Shown here: positions 46,517-59,546 of the stretch, in pieces
Layout: every line of letters begins with the position of its first letter
Position numbering within the stretch: the first letter of the stretch is position 1
Assembly: GCA_963555705.1 (NCBI GenBank)
Contig: OY743174.1
Span: forward strand, 56,256,234-56,320,233
DNA: 64,000 nt
Reading direction: 5' to 3'
Source: Ligustrum vulgare
Lineage: Eukaryota; Streptophyta; Magnoliopsida; Lamiales; Oleaceae
The notes under the pieces: model-generated
What the model was told of the DNA's origin: nothing
What the model saw: only the letters and a program-made list of their open reading frames with translations
The model's database searches: none
Position numbers and translations under genes: made by a program

Positions 46517-47757
46517 CTTAGTCAGTAACGCGTGCATTACACGTGACTTTGTAATAATATTATGAAATATATTTGAATGTCTTGAATTGAATATGTTCTT
46601 AATATATACATCAACTATTTTTAATATATTTTTTCTAAATACTGTATAAATTAAAAGCACGTATTTACATGTTGATTATCTGTTAGTTAATATCGAGTCA
46701 GTATTTTCATCAAGACAACTGAAAAGAGACCAAACTTGTTAATAAATTGAAGATGATTTTGTTTAAAACTCTGGCTTGCGTTAAGGTGAAATAATATATA
46801 TGTAAAGTACATAACTTTAACATATTTATTTTTCAAAACTATTGTCAACTAAATGATACTTTTAATGTATTACTTGTTGTGTACAATTTTTATAAATAAT
46901 TGAAGTCAAGACTTGAATCCAAAAAAATAACAACTCCGAAAAGTATTGAACCACTTAAAAGCATACATGTTAGCTCTCTTAGGTGTTAAAACAATAAGTT
47001 ATATATGCTAATAAAAAAATATCACAAGTCCAAATGTCTCTTAAAAATCACTAAACATGAATATGCAGATTGTGACATTTTATCTAAAAATATAGACGAT
47101 TTGGGAAGAAATTAATAACAAATAATAAAAATGATATCACATTTATATGTATATTAGTAAAATATTTGGTGGTCAATATGTATTAGTAACGTCATTTTAT
47201 TTATAAAACAGGACCATTACATGCGTAAATAAATGTGAGATTTATTTTTTATTGTAAAATGCTATAATGAAAATAAAATTAATTGAAGAATAAACAAGAA
47301 ATTATAAATTATTTTCGAGAATATTGTGATCCAAAATATTTTCTATTCAAGTTATTTTAGAAGTAATATAGTTATAAATATGGATTAATGAAATTTGAAA
47401 AGACAACGACCATAATTAAATTAGAAAAAAAAATTAATTATAAAATATTGCAATTAAAATAAAATTAATTGAAGGATAAATAAGAAATTATAAATTATTT
47501 TTGAGAGTATTATGATTCAAAATATTTCTCCATTCAAGTTATTTTAAAAGTAGTATAAATATAAATATAAATCAATAAAATTTGAAGAGACAATGATCAT
47601 CATTAAATTAGAAAATATTACTTTAATTATAATATATAATAAATAAAATAAAATTAATTGAAATGACAAATAAGAAATTTTAAATTATTGTTGATCAGGG
47701 TATTATCATCGAAAAAGTTTATCTATTTAAGGGACTTTTAGAAATATATATATATAG
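46517..47757 (-). mobile_element. Possible minus-strand Helitron
   Basis: At 46520-46545 the minus strand shows a hairpin (CACGTG..TGCACGCG) followed by CTAA, similar to a Helitron 3' end. At 47745-47757 the minus strand has ACTATATATATATATTTC and then AAAAGTCCC, similar to Helitron 5' ends. The bases following CTAA do not fit the rule perfectly, so this is tentative. Confidence 0.3.
47268..47750. repeat. ~185-bp tandem repeat, about 2.6 copies
   Basis: AAAATAAAATTAATTGAA begins units at about 47272, 47456 and 47646. Each is followed by AAATAAGAAATT.TAAATTATT and a GAGA/TAT..GAT block. Unit lengths are about 184 and 190 bp, and identity is roughly 80 percent by eye. Confidence 0.75.
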
Positions 47758-48738
47758 TTCTAAAAGTTGGGCCTATTGGACTTATTTAAATGGACATTTA
47801 TCATGATATTTTTTTTAAGATTTATCTTGCTTGTTAGTGCCCACTTCCCTTTCATATCAGTTTACTCAAGGAAAACCTTTTGATCACAACCTTACTTATA
47901 GAAAGGGAATGTGCTCAAAGCAGAGCGCAGAAGTTTTCCCTCAACACCAATAACCCATTTACCTTCATTATAGTTTTATTTATTTGCAGACGTTGAGCAG
48001 AAGACCCATCTGAAATCATAGTTCTCTTACGGTTGGTACTACACAATGAAATAAGTTTAATAATTAAGATTTTAAGATCGAATTATTTAATCAAACATTT
48101 AAACACCTTCGTGTACAATGTACATTGTTGATGATGACAAAGCGATCCGAACAAATACGAATTGTTTTCTTATGGTGCTAAAGTGAATCGTAGTAGAGAT
48201 TTTTTCTAGATAAGATTGTGCATGTCTTCAGGAATTCGAATCCTCAACCTTATGGGAGCTTAAAATGGAGATCCAAGATGGCTTCTGGTGGGTGGGTGTG
48301 TATCTAGAAATAGTAAACTTAACGTTCTATATCTGCAAGTGTTCATGCTTAGAGGCAGAAATCAAAGGACTTTTCTCGATCGGGCTTAGACTCTGTCATT
48401 AACTTGGCATACTTTACATTAATTCTCAATACGAATGGAGAGATGTTATCTCCCGACTTGAGAATGTAATATTGCTTTACGTTGTTTCTATAGATTTAGT
48501 AGTGTCTAACGATGTTTCTTTGTAAGGAAAAGATCTAGTATAGGTCTTTAATGTTATCATGCATGTCCGATCCCCGTCTTTGTAAATTGTGCTCCTTTTC
48601 AAATAAAACATATTGGGTGTGATTGATTACATAAATATATATTTGCTAGGAAATGTCGCATTAAGGAAAAGATTTTTCACTTTTTTTTGTGTTTGATTAA
48701 AAACTTTATTTGGAAAACATTTTCATGGTACAATCATG
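47758..48738. other. Spacer, no gene seen
   Basis: Moderately AT-rich. No open frame with recognisable similarity, and no clear repeat borders. Confidence 0.45.
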
Positions 48739-48741
48739 TTA

Positions 48742-48910
48742 GACTCCGTTCAGATCCAGTCAAATCAGTTTGTTTGGTTTTTTTTTTTTTCACGGAGTTT
48801 GAGGTAAATCTAGGGTTAAAAATTAGAGATAGCAAAGATGTGGTTAAAAAGTTGTATTAGAATTTGGAATGATTGTAAATCAAAATAAACCAATGGATCC
48901 TAACGGAGGC
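48742..48910. mobile_element. Tourist-like MITE, split by copia insertion
   Basis: The left end is GACTCCGTTCAGATCCA. The right end, read inverted, is GCCTCCGTTAGGATCCA. TTA lies on the left (48739-48741). The right TTA is now at 58300-58302, because a copia element inserted into the last five bases (GAGGC), which are duplicated at 58295-58299. A 169-bp element with a 3-bp TTA duplication fits PIF/Harbinger. Confidence 0.75.
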
Positions 48911-49546
48911 TATTGAGACAATTGGACCAGCCCAAATATTGAAGCTTAGTTGGTTGAAGGAGTCCAAGATGAAAGGCCAGCACCTCAGCCCAAAAATTAA
49001 AGCTTAAATCTGATTTATTTCAATACTGGAGCCCAACACTTAAGCCCAGAAAAACTGGCCCAAGGCCCGGTCCAAGTTTATCAACAACCGGCTCAATACA
49101 AGCCGTTGGATTTCCTTAATCAAATCTCGGCCGTCAACTGAAGGACAAAGATGTGTAAACTTGGTTCCGATCCATTCCTCCTTCCAAACGCTTCATCTGA
49201 TCTCTCTCCATCTTCTCTCTTCTGCATTCATTACTTTGTGGTTTCTGAAGAGAGAACTCTCATCTTTCGCATTTTCTTTGTGATTTTAACCCTGATTCTT
49301 TGTGTATAATCAGATGGTATTCTTAGTGGTTGATTACAGTGTTGAATCTGTAATATTACTTTGTGGAACTATGTGGTTTGTACGAGTTTTGAGTTTTATT
49401 CTGATTTTCTTTAGATCTGTTTAAGGATCTATAAATTTCTTTATATACTTTGAGATTTTGTTTGAGTAATAAATTTTTTTGAGGTTTTTATGTTTGAATC
49501 TCACTGTGTATTCTTTGTGGTGATTCTGAGGAGTAAAAACGTAATA
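48911..49546 (+). repeat. 5' LTR of copia element
   Basis: About 95 percent identical by eye to 57657-58294. Its first bases (TATTGAGACAATTGG) differ from the 3' copy (TGTGAAGACAATTGG), so the terminal TG has been lost here. Confidence 0.88.
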
Positions 49547-49547
49547 G

Positions 49548-49560
49548 TGGTATCAGAGCC
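49548..49560 (+). other. Primer binding site, tRNA-Met
   Basis: TGGTATCAGAGCC, a perfect match to the plant initiator-Met tRNA primer site, 1 bp after the LTR. Confidence 0.95.
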
Positions 49561-52500
49561 TTAGGGTTTCGTGTGAATACACTGCTTACGACTCAAATCT
49601 GGTAAGATCCAGAGTCTTTGTGGGTGGATCTTTGTTTTCTGGAAAGATTTGTCTAGTTTCTTTTAAAAAACGATTTAGGATTCTTCAGTTTCTTTGTGGT
49701 TTTTTACAAGAAATTTAAGACTTTTTTGAATATTTTTGAAAAATCCATATTAAATGTTTTTTATTTCTGAAAACTTTTTGAAATTTTCAGATCTGAAGAA
49801 TGTTTCAAAAATTCTTTACAGTAATCTTCATGGTATTTTACGCTTTGTGAAAATTTCTTGAAACCCTAGTTTTAATTAAGGGTTTTGTTATTTTTGGTGT
49901 CTGGATCTTTGACCTCTGAGTCAAGATATAACGATCCCAAGAAAATTAGTATATTTTACATAATATACTAAAATCTTTGGGAGGATCTTACATTCACTTG
50001 GTAGGTAAACTTCGTGGTTCTTGGATATACTTTGTGGTCCTGGAAGTTGGAGGCATTAATTTGTGTGGCTTCGAACCTGTTTGGGACTGCAATAACTCTA
50101 TTTTGTAAGAAGGTGATATATTTTCATACTACATCTTTAGTATTATCATCTGTTTTAAAGTTTCTTGTTCTTTCCAAAATCTCTCCATTTATTGAAGTCT
50201 ATTCTTGGAGCCCTTTAGTTTCCTTTGACCAGGATTTCTTGAAAATCCGGGAATCTGAGGGATTTTTTGGGCAGACCCAAAATAGGTTGAGGGATATACT
50301 GGAAGAACATTCTTTCAGTACTCAATTCTTTGTGGTCACTTGTATAGTGTGATTTTTCTTAGTGGACTGTGATAATCTTGATTGTTATACTGCTTAGTGG
50401 TTCAATCTTGTGGTTGTGTGACATATTTTAATTCTGTGACTTTGTGGATTTAGCTACTGATTGCTTGAGTTTTCTCGAGAACCTATGTTACTTTTTTCCT
50501 GTCTATCTACTTCATAATATCTTGGAGTAATAAGGCTTAAATTCTCTTAAAACATTTTCTCAAAATATTTTGGTCATTACTTCATTGGCTACTATAAAAG
50601 TAGATGTTAAAGTTTGGAATGGCAAATGAGATTTTAATCTCTGGAGCCAGTAAATGAAAACCCTATTACTTCAAATGAAATGTGCTAAAGCAATTGATCA
50701 ATCTTGGCCTGTTAATTTAGCTCAAGATAGACAAATTGAAATGGATAAAACTGCCTGGAGTACTATATTTCTACACTTGTCTGTTAATGTTATTAGACAA
50801 ATAGGCAAAACCAAGATTGCAATGGGTCTCTGGGATAAATTGGAAGAAGTATATGACACTATCTCTTTGCTTGATAAATGTTTTCTTTGGTAACAATATT
50901 TCTCTTTCAGATTTGACCCTTCTAAAGAAGTTGACGATAATTTGAGTAGGTTTAATAAGATCACACAGAGCTTACTAAATTGTGATGAAAAACTAACTGA
51001 TGAACAAAAAATTGTCTGCCTTCTAAATTCAATGGGTGATAAATTTAAAAGTCTTAGAAATGCTTTAGAATATGGTGGGTAGAAATTGACTACTGAAATA
51101 GTTCACACATCCTCTAAGAATAAAGAAGTGGAATTTAGAAATAGCCATAAAGAAGCCTTTAATGTTATAAGAACTTCAAAGAAAAATAATTCTTTTAGGG
51201 ATAATAAACCTGTGAACAATTTCAATAAAAATTGGAATGTCTCTATCAATAACAGGAACTGGAATAATATGAATAGAAAGCCTGTTAAGGAAAATTACCA
51301 AAAGAGAGACAACATTTATAAGCCTAAAGATAACAATTATAAAGGGTAGAACAATTTAATAACTTTAGGGGTCAAGATAATACTGCAAGTCAAGATAACA
51401 CCATTAGACCCAGACTTTGTTACTATTGTGGTCAACCTGGACAGCATGTTAAAAATTGCTTCAAAAGACGAAATGAAGTAGGAACTAGTAATCAAACTGA
51501 AGCTGAAAATCAAGATAATAGTGGTGTTGTGTATGTTACAACTGAATCTGATAACATCCATGAGTGGATATTTGATTCTGGATGTACTTTTCATGTGTGT
51601 CCTGAAAATGATTTATTTGCTAGCTTCAGTAGTGAATGTTCTGGTTCTGTCAAACTTGGTAATAATGTGATTTGTGATATTAAAGGTACTGGTAAAGTCT
51701 TGTTGAAACTTGAAAATAACAAGACACTTGCTTTAAATCATACCAGATATGTGCCTGATTTGAAAATAAATTTAATTTCTCTTGGTGTACTTGATTCTGA
51801 ATATCATGATATTAGATTACATAAATGTTACATTTGTATCTTTAAGGGTAATCATTTACTCTGCTGCACTCCCAAAACAAAGGGAATTTATGTGTTAAAA
51901 ACATATCCTTTCTCTGCCAATTCTTTTAATGTTGTTTCTGAAAATGATAAAACCATCTTGTGGCATGAAATATTAGGACACCTTGGTGAAAATGGTCTTA
52001 AATTACTTGAAAAGAAAGGAGTTATTGGTAAAGACGTTTTACACAAACTTGATTTTTGTGAAAAATGTGTTTTGGAAAAACAGAAAATGAATTCTTTTGA
52101 CAAAGGAATTCACAAATCCAACAATGTTCTTGAATATTTGCATGCTGATTTGTGGGGGTCCTGCCCCAGTCAATTCTGTTTCTGGTTTTAAATACTTTCT
52201 GCTTGTAGTTGATGACTATTCAAGGAAAACTTGGGTTCATTTGCTTAAATCTAAAGATGCTACTATGCAGGTATTTAAAAACTGGATCACTTTAGTCCAA
52301 AATTTGACCTAATAGAAAGGTCAAAGTAATTAGAATTGATAATGGCTTAGAATTCTGTAACAAGATTTTGATTCTTTCTGCAGTGACTTAGGTATCCTTA
52401 GACATAGGACTGTCACCTACAGTCCACAGCAAAATGGGGTTGCTGAGAGGATGAATATGACACTTTTAGAAAGAACTGGTGTCTTTTACTTGATTCAAAT

Positions 52501-54504
52501 TTACAAAAAAAAAAAAAAAATGGGGGGAAGCAGTAAAAACTGCCTCTTATTCGATCAACCTTTCACCAGCAGTGCCATTGATTTCAAAATACCTGATCAA
52601 ATTTAGAATAACTCTCTACCTGATTTTTCTAAACTTAGAATTTTTGGATGTGCTGCCTACTCACATCAAACTGAAACCAAACTTGACTCCAGATCTTTAA
52701 AATGTGTTTTCTTGGGCTACGGAGAAGGGGCCAAGGGTTATAGACTTTGGGTAAAAGAACAGGGAGGTTATAGAGTTATTATAAGTAGGCCTGTCATCTT
52801 TAATGAAAAAATTTTCCATTATAAAGATGAAATTTTGAAAGATTCTCTCATTGAAAAGGATTTTCTTACCTCTGAGCTGAGTGCAGACCATCTGAGTGAT
52901 GAAAATGGTCTGTCTAATACTCAGTTTCAGGTAGAGCAACCCCCACATTTTCAAAATGACATTTTTTAACTTGAGTCACCAAATTCTGTTCCTATTTCTG
53001 AAACATAAGCTGATATTGAAACAGACTTAAATCTTGATAATTATGAACTTGCTAGAGATAGAACTAATAGGGAAATTAGACCTCCTTCTAGGTTTGAGGA
53101 CCCTAAGTTTGTTTCTGCATTTACTCACACTGAACCTTTACAATCAGAACCTGAATCTTATGAAGAAGCTGTTTCTTCAAAGGATTCTAAACTTTGGCTT
53201 GCAGCAATGCAAGATGAAATGAATTCATTATCGAAAAATAAAACTTGGGTTCTTATTTCTAAACCTGAAAGGCAAAAATTAATAGACTGTAAATGGATTT
53301 TTAAGATAAAAGAAGGTGACTCAATTGATATAAAACCTAGATATAAAGCTAGATTAGTAGCTAAAGGGTATTCTTAAAAGGAAGGAATTGATTATAATAA
53401 AATATTTTCACCTGTAGTCAAATATACTTCTATTAGAATCTTATTTGCATTAGTTGCACAATACAGTCTTGAATTAGAAGAAATGGATGTGAAAACTACA
53501 TTTTTATATGGCTCTCTTGATGAAACTATATATATGTGTCAACCTAAAGGCTTTGAAAAACCTGAAAATTATGCATGCTTACTTAAAAAAATTTGTATGG
53601 CCTGAAACAGGTACCCAGACAGTGGTATAAAAGATTTGATACTTTTATACAAAGTTTGAAATTTGTTAAAAGCCAATATGATCCATGCTTTTATTTTAAA
53701 TGCCTGAATTCGAGTTATATGTATCTACTGTTATATATAGATTTGTTGATTGTTGGATCTGATTTGAATGAAATTATGTTTCTGAAACAAAAACTTAGTG
53801 CATAATTTGAAATGAATGATTTAGGAAATGCTAGAAGAATTCTAGGAATGGATATTTTTAGGAATAAAGAATCTGGAAAACTTGTTTTAAATCAAAATAC
53901 TTATATTGAAAAGATTTTAAAAAGATTTAATCTATTTGATTCAAAACTTGTTTCTTTACCTTTGCCCAGTCATTTCAAACTCTCTGTTGAATAGTCTCCT
54001 AAAACTATAGAAGAAGAAAATAGAATGATCAATATACCTTACCAAAGTGTTGTAGGATCGGTGATGTACCTTATGGTCTGTACCAGACCTGATATTTCTT
54101 TTGCTATTAGTGTACTTAGCAGATTTATGAGTAAACCAGGTGAAACTCAATAGGAAGCTATGAAATGCTTATTTAGATATTTGAAAGGTACTTCTGATTT
54201 TAGTCTTATTTTTTGAGAAACAAAAATCAAAATTTTGTCTTAAAGGATTTGTTGACTCTGATTTTGCTGGTAATATAGATAATAGAAAATCTACCTCTGC
54301 ATATTTCTTTGTTTTAAATGGTACATGCATCAGTTGGAAGTGTCAATTGCAAAAATTAGTTGCTTTATCTTTCACAGAAGCTGAATATATTGCTGCTACA
54401 GATGTTGTAAAAGAATCTATCTGATTAAGAGGTCTTTTAAAAGAGTTAGGACATTTTTATGAAAATTCTGTTAGCATTTGTACAGATAGTCAAAGTGTCT
54501 TATA

Positions 54505-57403
54505 TCCCTATATATTATAAGAGTGGGTTTTCTTGGCACTATTCATAAGCCATTGTAGCCGGATAAGCCGCCTAAGCCGTGTTAAATGTTGGAGCCGACT
54601 GCATTAGCCACATTATCCTTGTTCATCATCTCGAGCTCAATTTGAGCCTCACTGTTCAACTACAGCTGTTCCTATGAATAGTTTGTCAAATTGCCATTTA
54701 CCATTTTTTTAATGAATCACTCTACTGTAGTAAATACACGTCAACAAATCTTTTCATTTTTTCAAAAAAAAAAAAAAAAAAAAAATTCTTGACAATTTGG
54801 CATCAATCAACGCTCCATATCTTCTTCTCCACCACTTCACGCAACAGTCACTCCGCCATATCACTACCTTGTGTGATACAATCCCGTTTCTTTTATTCTT
54901 CCATTAAATAAATACAATTTTCAATTCCCTTCCTATTTTTTTAACTCTAATACCCAAAAATGTAAATTTCTTTCCTCTCTTACCCAAAATTTCAATTATA
55001 TTTTTATATTTTTAATTTAATAAAATTGGTTTGTTTGGTGAGTCTCTTTTTTCCCCCTCCCTCCATGAAGCTTCCTGCAATCGCGATTTCCCTCATGCCG
55101 GTAATTCCCTCTCTTTACTGCTATATGTAATAAATTCAAGTGTTGTGTTTTCTAAGTAAAAAACTTCTTGAATAAAAACAATATCATTTTTCAATTTTAA
55201 CAGGAACACATTTGGAACTTATATATTTTAGCTATAATTAGATGTTCGAAAACCAGTGCCTTCCATTTTTTTCTCACATTCAAAGGTTTGTTTCATAATG
55301 ATTATTATCCTTTTATTCAATTCATGTTTTTGGGTTTTGTTTGAGAAGTTCTTGCTTGCTTTAGCTTTACATTTATTTTGCAAGTTGGGTCTTTCTTTCT
55401 TGATAGAACCCAAAGGCCATAACAAAGCATAATTTTTTTCTCTCATTTGATTCAATGTCGAGAATCCCTTGGAAAGTTTGTTCTATCAAAGAATTCTTAG
55501 TTTTTCCTTCCCATATTACTGATTATTCGTTGATTCAGTTAATTTGTTATCCAATAATTTTGTTCATGGTTAAATTTTGTTCCTGGTTAAAATGACGATT
55601 CAAGATAAAATTTATTTAAAAGTATTGCTAATTATCATCTTCACCTAGGATTTGACACAGTATCAAAGTATATAAATAAAGCATAAAACTAAATATTGTT
55701 CTCAGTTAATTTGATATCATTGGAAATTGTACTATAATAGAATCCAAATTATGAAGAGGGATTTTTGAACTGTGGCATTATTTTACATTTTATTTTTCTT
55801 TATCTTTTGTAGGACCAATTTTGTTTAGGTTAAAAAGTAAATCAAAAATCTTTTTTTCATTGATATTTTTGTTATTTTTTGCTCATTATAGTTGATAAAT
55901 TATTTCGTACTTCCAAATCTCAGTTAGAATGGTGATTTGGAAATGAGTTGTTATGAGGATAACAACTGATTGTTTTCCCTTGTAACTTTATGCGTGAAGT
56001 TTAGGAAGGAAAACGAACCATGATATAAACTGGAGTTTATAGAAACTCTTGACTTGCACTATGTATGGCATCTCTCTTTTCATAGAGTTATATTCATTTC
56101 CTTTTTTTTTTAAAGAATTATTTTGCAAATTTATTAGTTGGACAAATGTTTAAATTTGACAGTCACTTTGTCGGGGGAGTAGGAGCTATGTAGTCCCCCG
56201 CCCCCTCTCTGAAAAATAGTTCCTTGAACTGAATGGATTTTGATTTATTATTTCGTATTTGTTTTTTTGACGATATATTGAAGATTTACAGTTGTATATT
56301 TAGGCTGAAGAAAAAAAAATTTGCAAGTGAAAAAAAGGAGCTTGTCGAGCAGAGGATATGACCTTGTGTTGATCAAGTTCTAATGGAATGAATCGTTCAA
56401 GCAATCATCCCAAGCAAGGACAAAACTCTCATATGGAATCGAGATGGGTGTCAATGTCGCAAGGTTGCTCAAAGCTTACTCAATTTTCACTCATGAGTTT
56501 TATGTCATATATTTGGATGCAGGTATTGGCCAACATATCCTCCCATGGATGTTAGGCTACCCAATGAACCGAACATATATCAGGTTTGGCACAAGCTAGA
56601 GCATTTTTGCAGCTAATGATCATTTAATATTATGTGATTACTATTTTTTCAAACCTTGATCATACATATATCTTAATGCATTCCTCACATAATGTCATCA
56701 ACAAGCATATTTTATGGACATTGTACAGTCGTATATACTGATATCCTGATTCAATAGAAGGTACAATTACTTTTTTTCCCCCTATTTCGTTGGCCTTGTT
56801 ATTTTCCATGTTTTGAATTGTTATTTTTTATAACATTCTATAGCAAGTATTTTCACGTCTTAAAATCATTTGAATATAGCATTTCTTCAAAAAGTGTGAA
56901 TTTTACTAATGCATGTGCTTTCGGATTGCTTTGTTGTACAATTGGGACGCTTTATGACCAACTTGACGTCCTAATTTATTAGAAGGTACAATTATTTTTT
57001 TCTATTTCGTTGGACTTGTTATTTTCAAGTTTTTGAGGTGTTCTTTTTCGGAAAATTCTATAATAAAAATTTAATGTGTCTTACAGTCATTTCACTATAT
57101 AGTTTTTGCGTTTGCGTTTCTCATCCGAACATCGAAATTATAGTTAATCTAGAATTTGTTTTTTATGTAGCACGGCACTATTCAGACAGAGTCAATGTTG
57201 ATGATACATATTCCGAACATTGCTTTTCTATCGAAGCTCAATGATAGGTAAGTTGAAATCCTTGTTGTACATATGTTTTCGCTGTGTGTAAAATTCACCA
57301 GAAATTATACGATATTATGTACCCAAAAAAAATCTAGCACATACTCACGCTATTACATACTAAATGAAAATATGTCACGTGCATTGTACGTGCGTCAAAC
57401 TAG
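54505..57403 (+). mobile_element. Helitron inserted in copia RNase H
   Basis: The 2899-bp element begins TCCCTATATATTATAAGAG, close to the usual TCTCTATATTA..AAAG. It ends with a hairpin (CACGT 57376-57380, ACGTG 57388-57392) followed by CTAG (57400-57403). It lies exactly between an A (54504) and a T (57404), the Helitron target. The RNase H frame reads through correctly if the insert is ignored, which proves the borders. No Rep-helicase gene is present, so it is non-autonomous. It contains exon-like host sequence (see 55065-56583). Confidence 0.95.
55065..56583 (+). pseudogene. Exon-like fragments carried by Helitron
   Basis: A short open piece starting ATGAAGCTTCCTGC (55065-55100) ends at a splice donor (GTAATT). 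A second (56523-56583) is bounded by GCAG and GTTTGG and reads YWPTYPPMDVRLPNEPNIYQ. Between them, around 56330-56460, lies a stretch with DKTLIWNRDGCQCRKV after a stop. I do not recognise the parent gene. Helitrons often capture host gene pieces, and the preserved splice-like borders support this origin. Confidence 0.4.
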
Positions 57404-57656
57404 TCTTAGTAAAAATCTTGCATTCCATAATAGATCTAAACACATTGATGTAAAATTTCGTTTTATTATGGATGTTCTTGATAGAGGAATTATAAAACTT
57501 GAGAAAATTGCTACAGAATGTAATCCAGCAGATGTTGAAACTAAAGTTATACCTGTTAATAAATTTAGGGATGCTTCAAGGTTTCTTAATTTGTTAGCAT
57601 TTTGATACTGCTCTGTTTATGTTTTGCAGGTCTGCTGATCCAATTGAGGTGGAGTA

Positions 57657-58294
57657 TGTGAAGACAATTGGATCAGCCCAAATATTGAAGCCCAGCTGGT
57701 TGAAGGAGTCCAAGATGAAAGGCCAGCACCTCAACCCAAAAATTAAAGCTTAAATCTGATTTATTTCAATACTAGAGCCCAACACTTAAGCTCGGAAAAA
57801 CTGGCCCAAGACTCGGTCCAAGTTTATCAACAACCGGCTCAATACAAGCCGTTGGATTTCCTTGATCAAATCTCGATCGTCCACTGAAGGATAAAGACGT
57901 ATAAACTTGGTTCTGATCCATTCTTCCTTCCAGACACTTCATCTGATCTCTCCCTTTATCTTCTCTCTTCTGCATTTGTTACTTTGTGGTTTCTGAAGAG
58001 AGAACTCTCATCTCTCGCATTTTCTTTGTGATTTTAACCCTGATTCTTCGTGCATAATCAGAGGGTATTCTTAGTGGTTGATTACAGTGTTGAATCTGTA
58101 ATATCACTTTGTGGAACTTTGTGGTTTGTGCGAGTTTTGAGTTTTATTCTGATTTTCTTTATATCTGTTTAAGGATCTGTAAATTTCTTTATATACTTTG
58201 CGATTTTATTTGAGTAATAAAATTTTCTTAGGTTTTTATGTTTGAATCACATTGTGTATTCTTTGTAGTGATTCTGAGGAGTAAAAACGTAACA
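57657..58294 (+). repeat. 3' LTR of copia element
   Basis: Starts TGTGAAGACAATTGG after a purine-rich stretch (GAGGTGGAG), and ends GTAACA before the GAGGC target duplication and the TTA of the host MITE. Confidence 0.9.
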
Positions 58295-58302
58295 GAGGCT
58301 TA

Positions 58303-59546
58303 TGCACAATTTAAGCCATTTTGTTGAAAAATATTTTCTCACCATTGTGATGAGAAAATTTGCATGCCTTTTCATGTTGAATCAAACATAGGTAATAATG
58401 TCAAACACTCCATTGAATTAGTCTATGTAAGAATGTCTAAAATCCTTACTTGTCTTATTTATCAAATATTTATCAATTTGGAGCAGATTACTCATATTGA
58501 AGTGCAAAAAAAAGTTTGCAAATTAATTTCATGTAAATTCATAAAAAAACAAAAAAATGAAAAGAAAAGAGAAAAAAGGAAAACTGAAAATTGACCTGTC
58601 ATGTCTACTTGCGAATAAAAAAAGACTTCTTTTCTATTTTAGCAGCCAATTTGTACTTCAACTATGGCTCTACATTAATTACCCATCTTAGCCGCCTCTT
58701 GTTTTGTTATGATATTACACACACTTGCATGTACGTATATTTTCGTCACTACTACGCGAATAATAGACACAAACGAAATTGTTCAGTTGTCCACCCTTCA
58801 ATGAAAATGCTTTAAGGTTCAATTAATTTTTAAATGGGACACTTGACATTTTTTCATAGGAGGTTATTGTCCACGTTAAGCAACAAAGCAGACCTGTAGA
58901 AATAAAATTGTTACACATAATATATATCTCACACGGATTGACGCAATTCTTAAAGATTTTAAATAGATCTAGCAATTATGTATACGAACAAAAACAAATT
59001 TCATTTAGTCAATTTTAAATTTATTAAGAACAAGATTTCAATTTTCATTCAATATATATATATATATGTATGTATGTATGTGTTTGTTGATTGAGTTTTC
59101 TCATTAAAACAGCCAAGACAGCTTCTCTCTACCGAAATATAAGCCTGATCATTTGCAGAACCATTATTATCAATTTTTGAAAATTGGATCAAAATTAATG
59201 TGAGAAGTTGGATCCAATTCAATTAATTTAAACTGCTTTTGGTTCACAAGAATCTTGCATTGGGAGCAACCACGCCACGCAAACATTACAGATGGATAAT
59301 TTATTTTCTTCTCGTGATGAAATCCTAATTTGCAGCCTCTACAGTCAGTCAGTTTATAAAATATACTCTCTTTAAGTATATTTTAGGCCTTTCTTATTTT
59401 TTAATATAGCTACTGAGGATGGAATATCCCCGATTTTTTGCTGGTTGGTAGATAAACAGAAATTAAATAAACTTGCATATAAAAAATGTATACATAGATT
59501 CAATCATCTTAAAAGAGAGGTCCTGAATTCGAATTAATGGAATGCG
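58303..59546. other. Spacer, no gene seen
   Basis: AT-rich. Contains a small TA/GTAT microsatellite at about 59052-59082. Confidence 0.45.

Larger units (their letters stand above)
50590..57605 (+). pseudogene. Degenerate gag-pol of copia element
   Basis: Gag lies at about 50590-51480 and ends with a zinc knuckle CYYCGQPGQHVKNC (about 51417). The protease has the intact motif DSG (about 51573). Integrase keeps the GAG-pre region (LWHEILGHLG), EYLHADLWG and GVAER motifs at about 51960-52460. Reverse transcriptase (about 53180-53990) has lost the second catalytic Asp: the usual Y.DD reads YIDL (53740-53745). RNase H (about 54200-54504) is interrupted by the Helitron and resumes at 57404-57605. 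Stops occur for example near 50890, 51080, 53375, 53803, 53991 and 54150. A 17-A run at about 52504-52520 also breaks the frame. Confidence 0.92.
48911..58294 (+). mobile_element. Ty1/copia retrotransposon, interrupted by Helitron
   Basis: LTRs of 636 and 638 bp, a perfect tRNA-Met primer site, gag, protease, integrase, reverse transcriptase and RNase H occur in copia order on the plus strand. The element is flanked by GAGGC duplications (48906-48910, 58295-58299). It is 9.4 kb long only because a 2.9-kb Helitron sits in RNase H; without it the length is about 6.5 kb. Many stops and frameshifts make it inactive. Confidence 0.93.
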
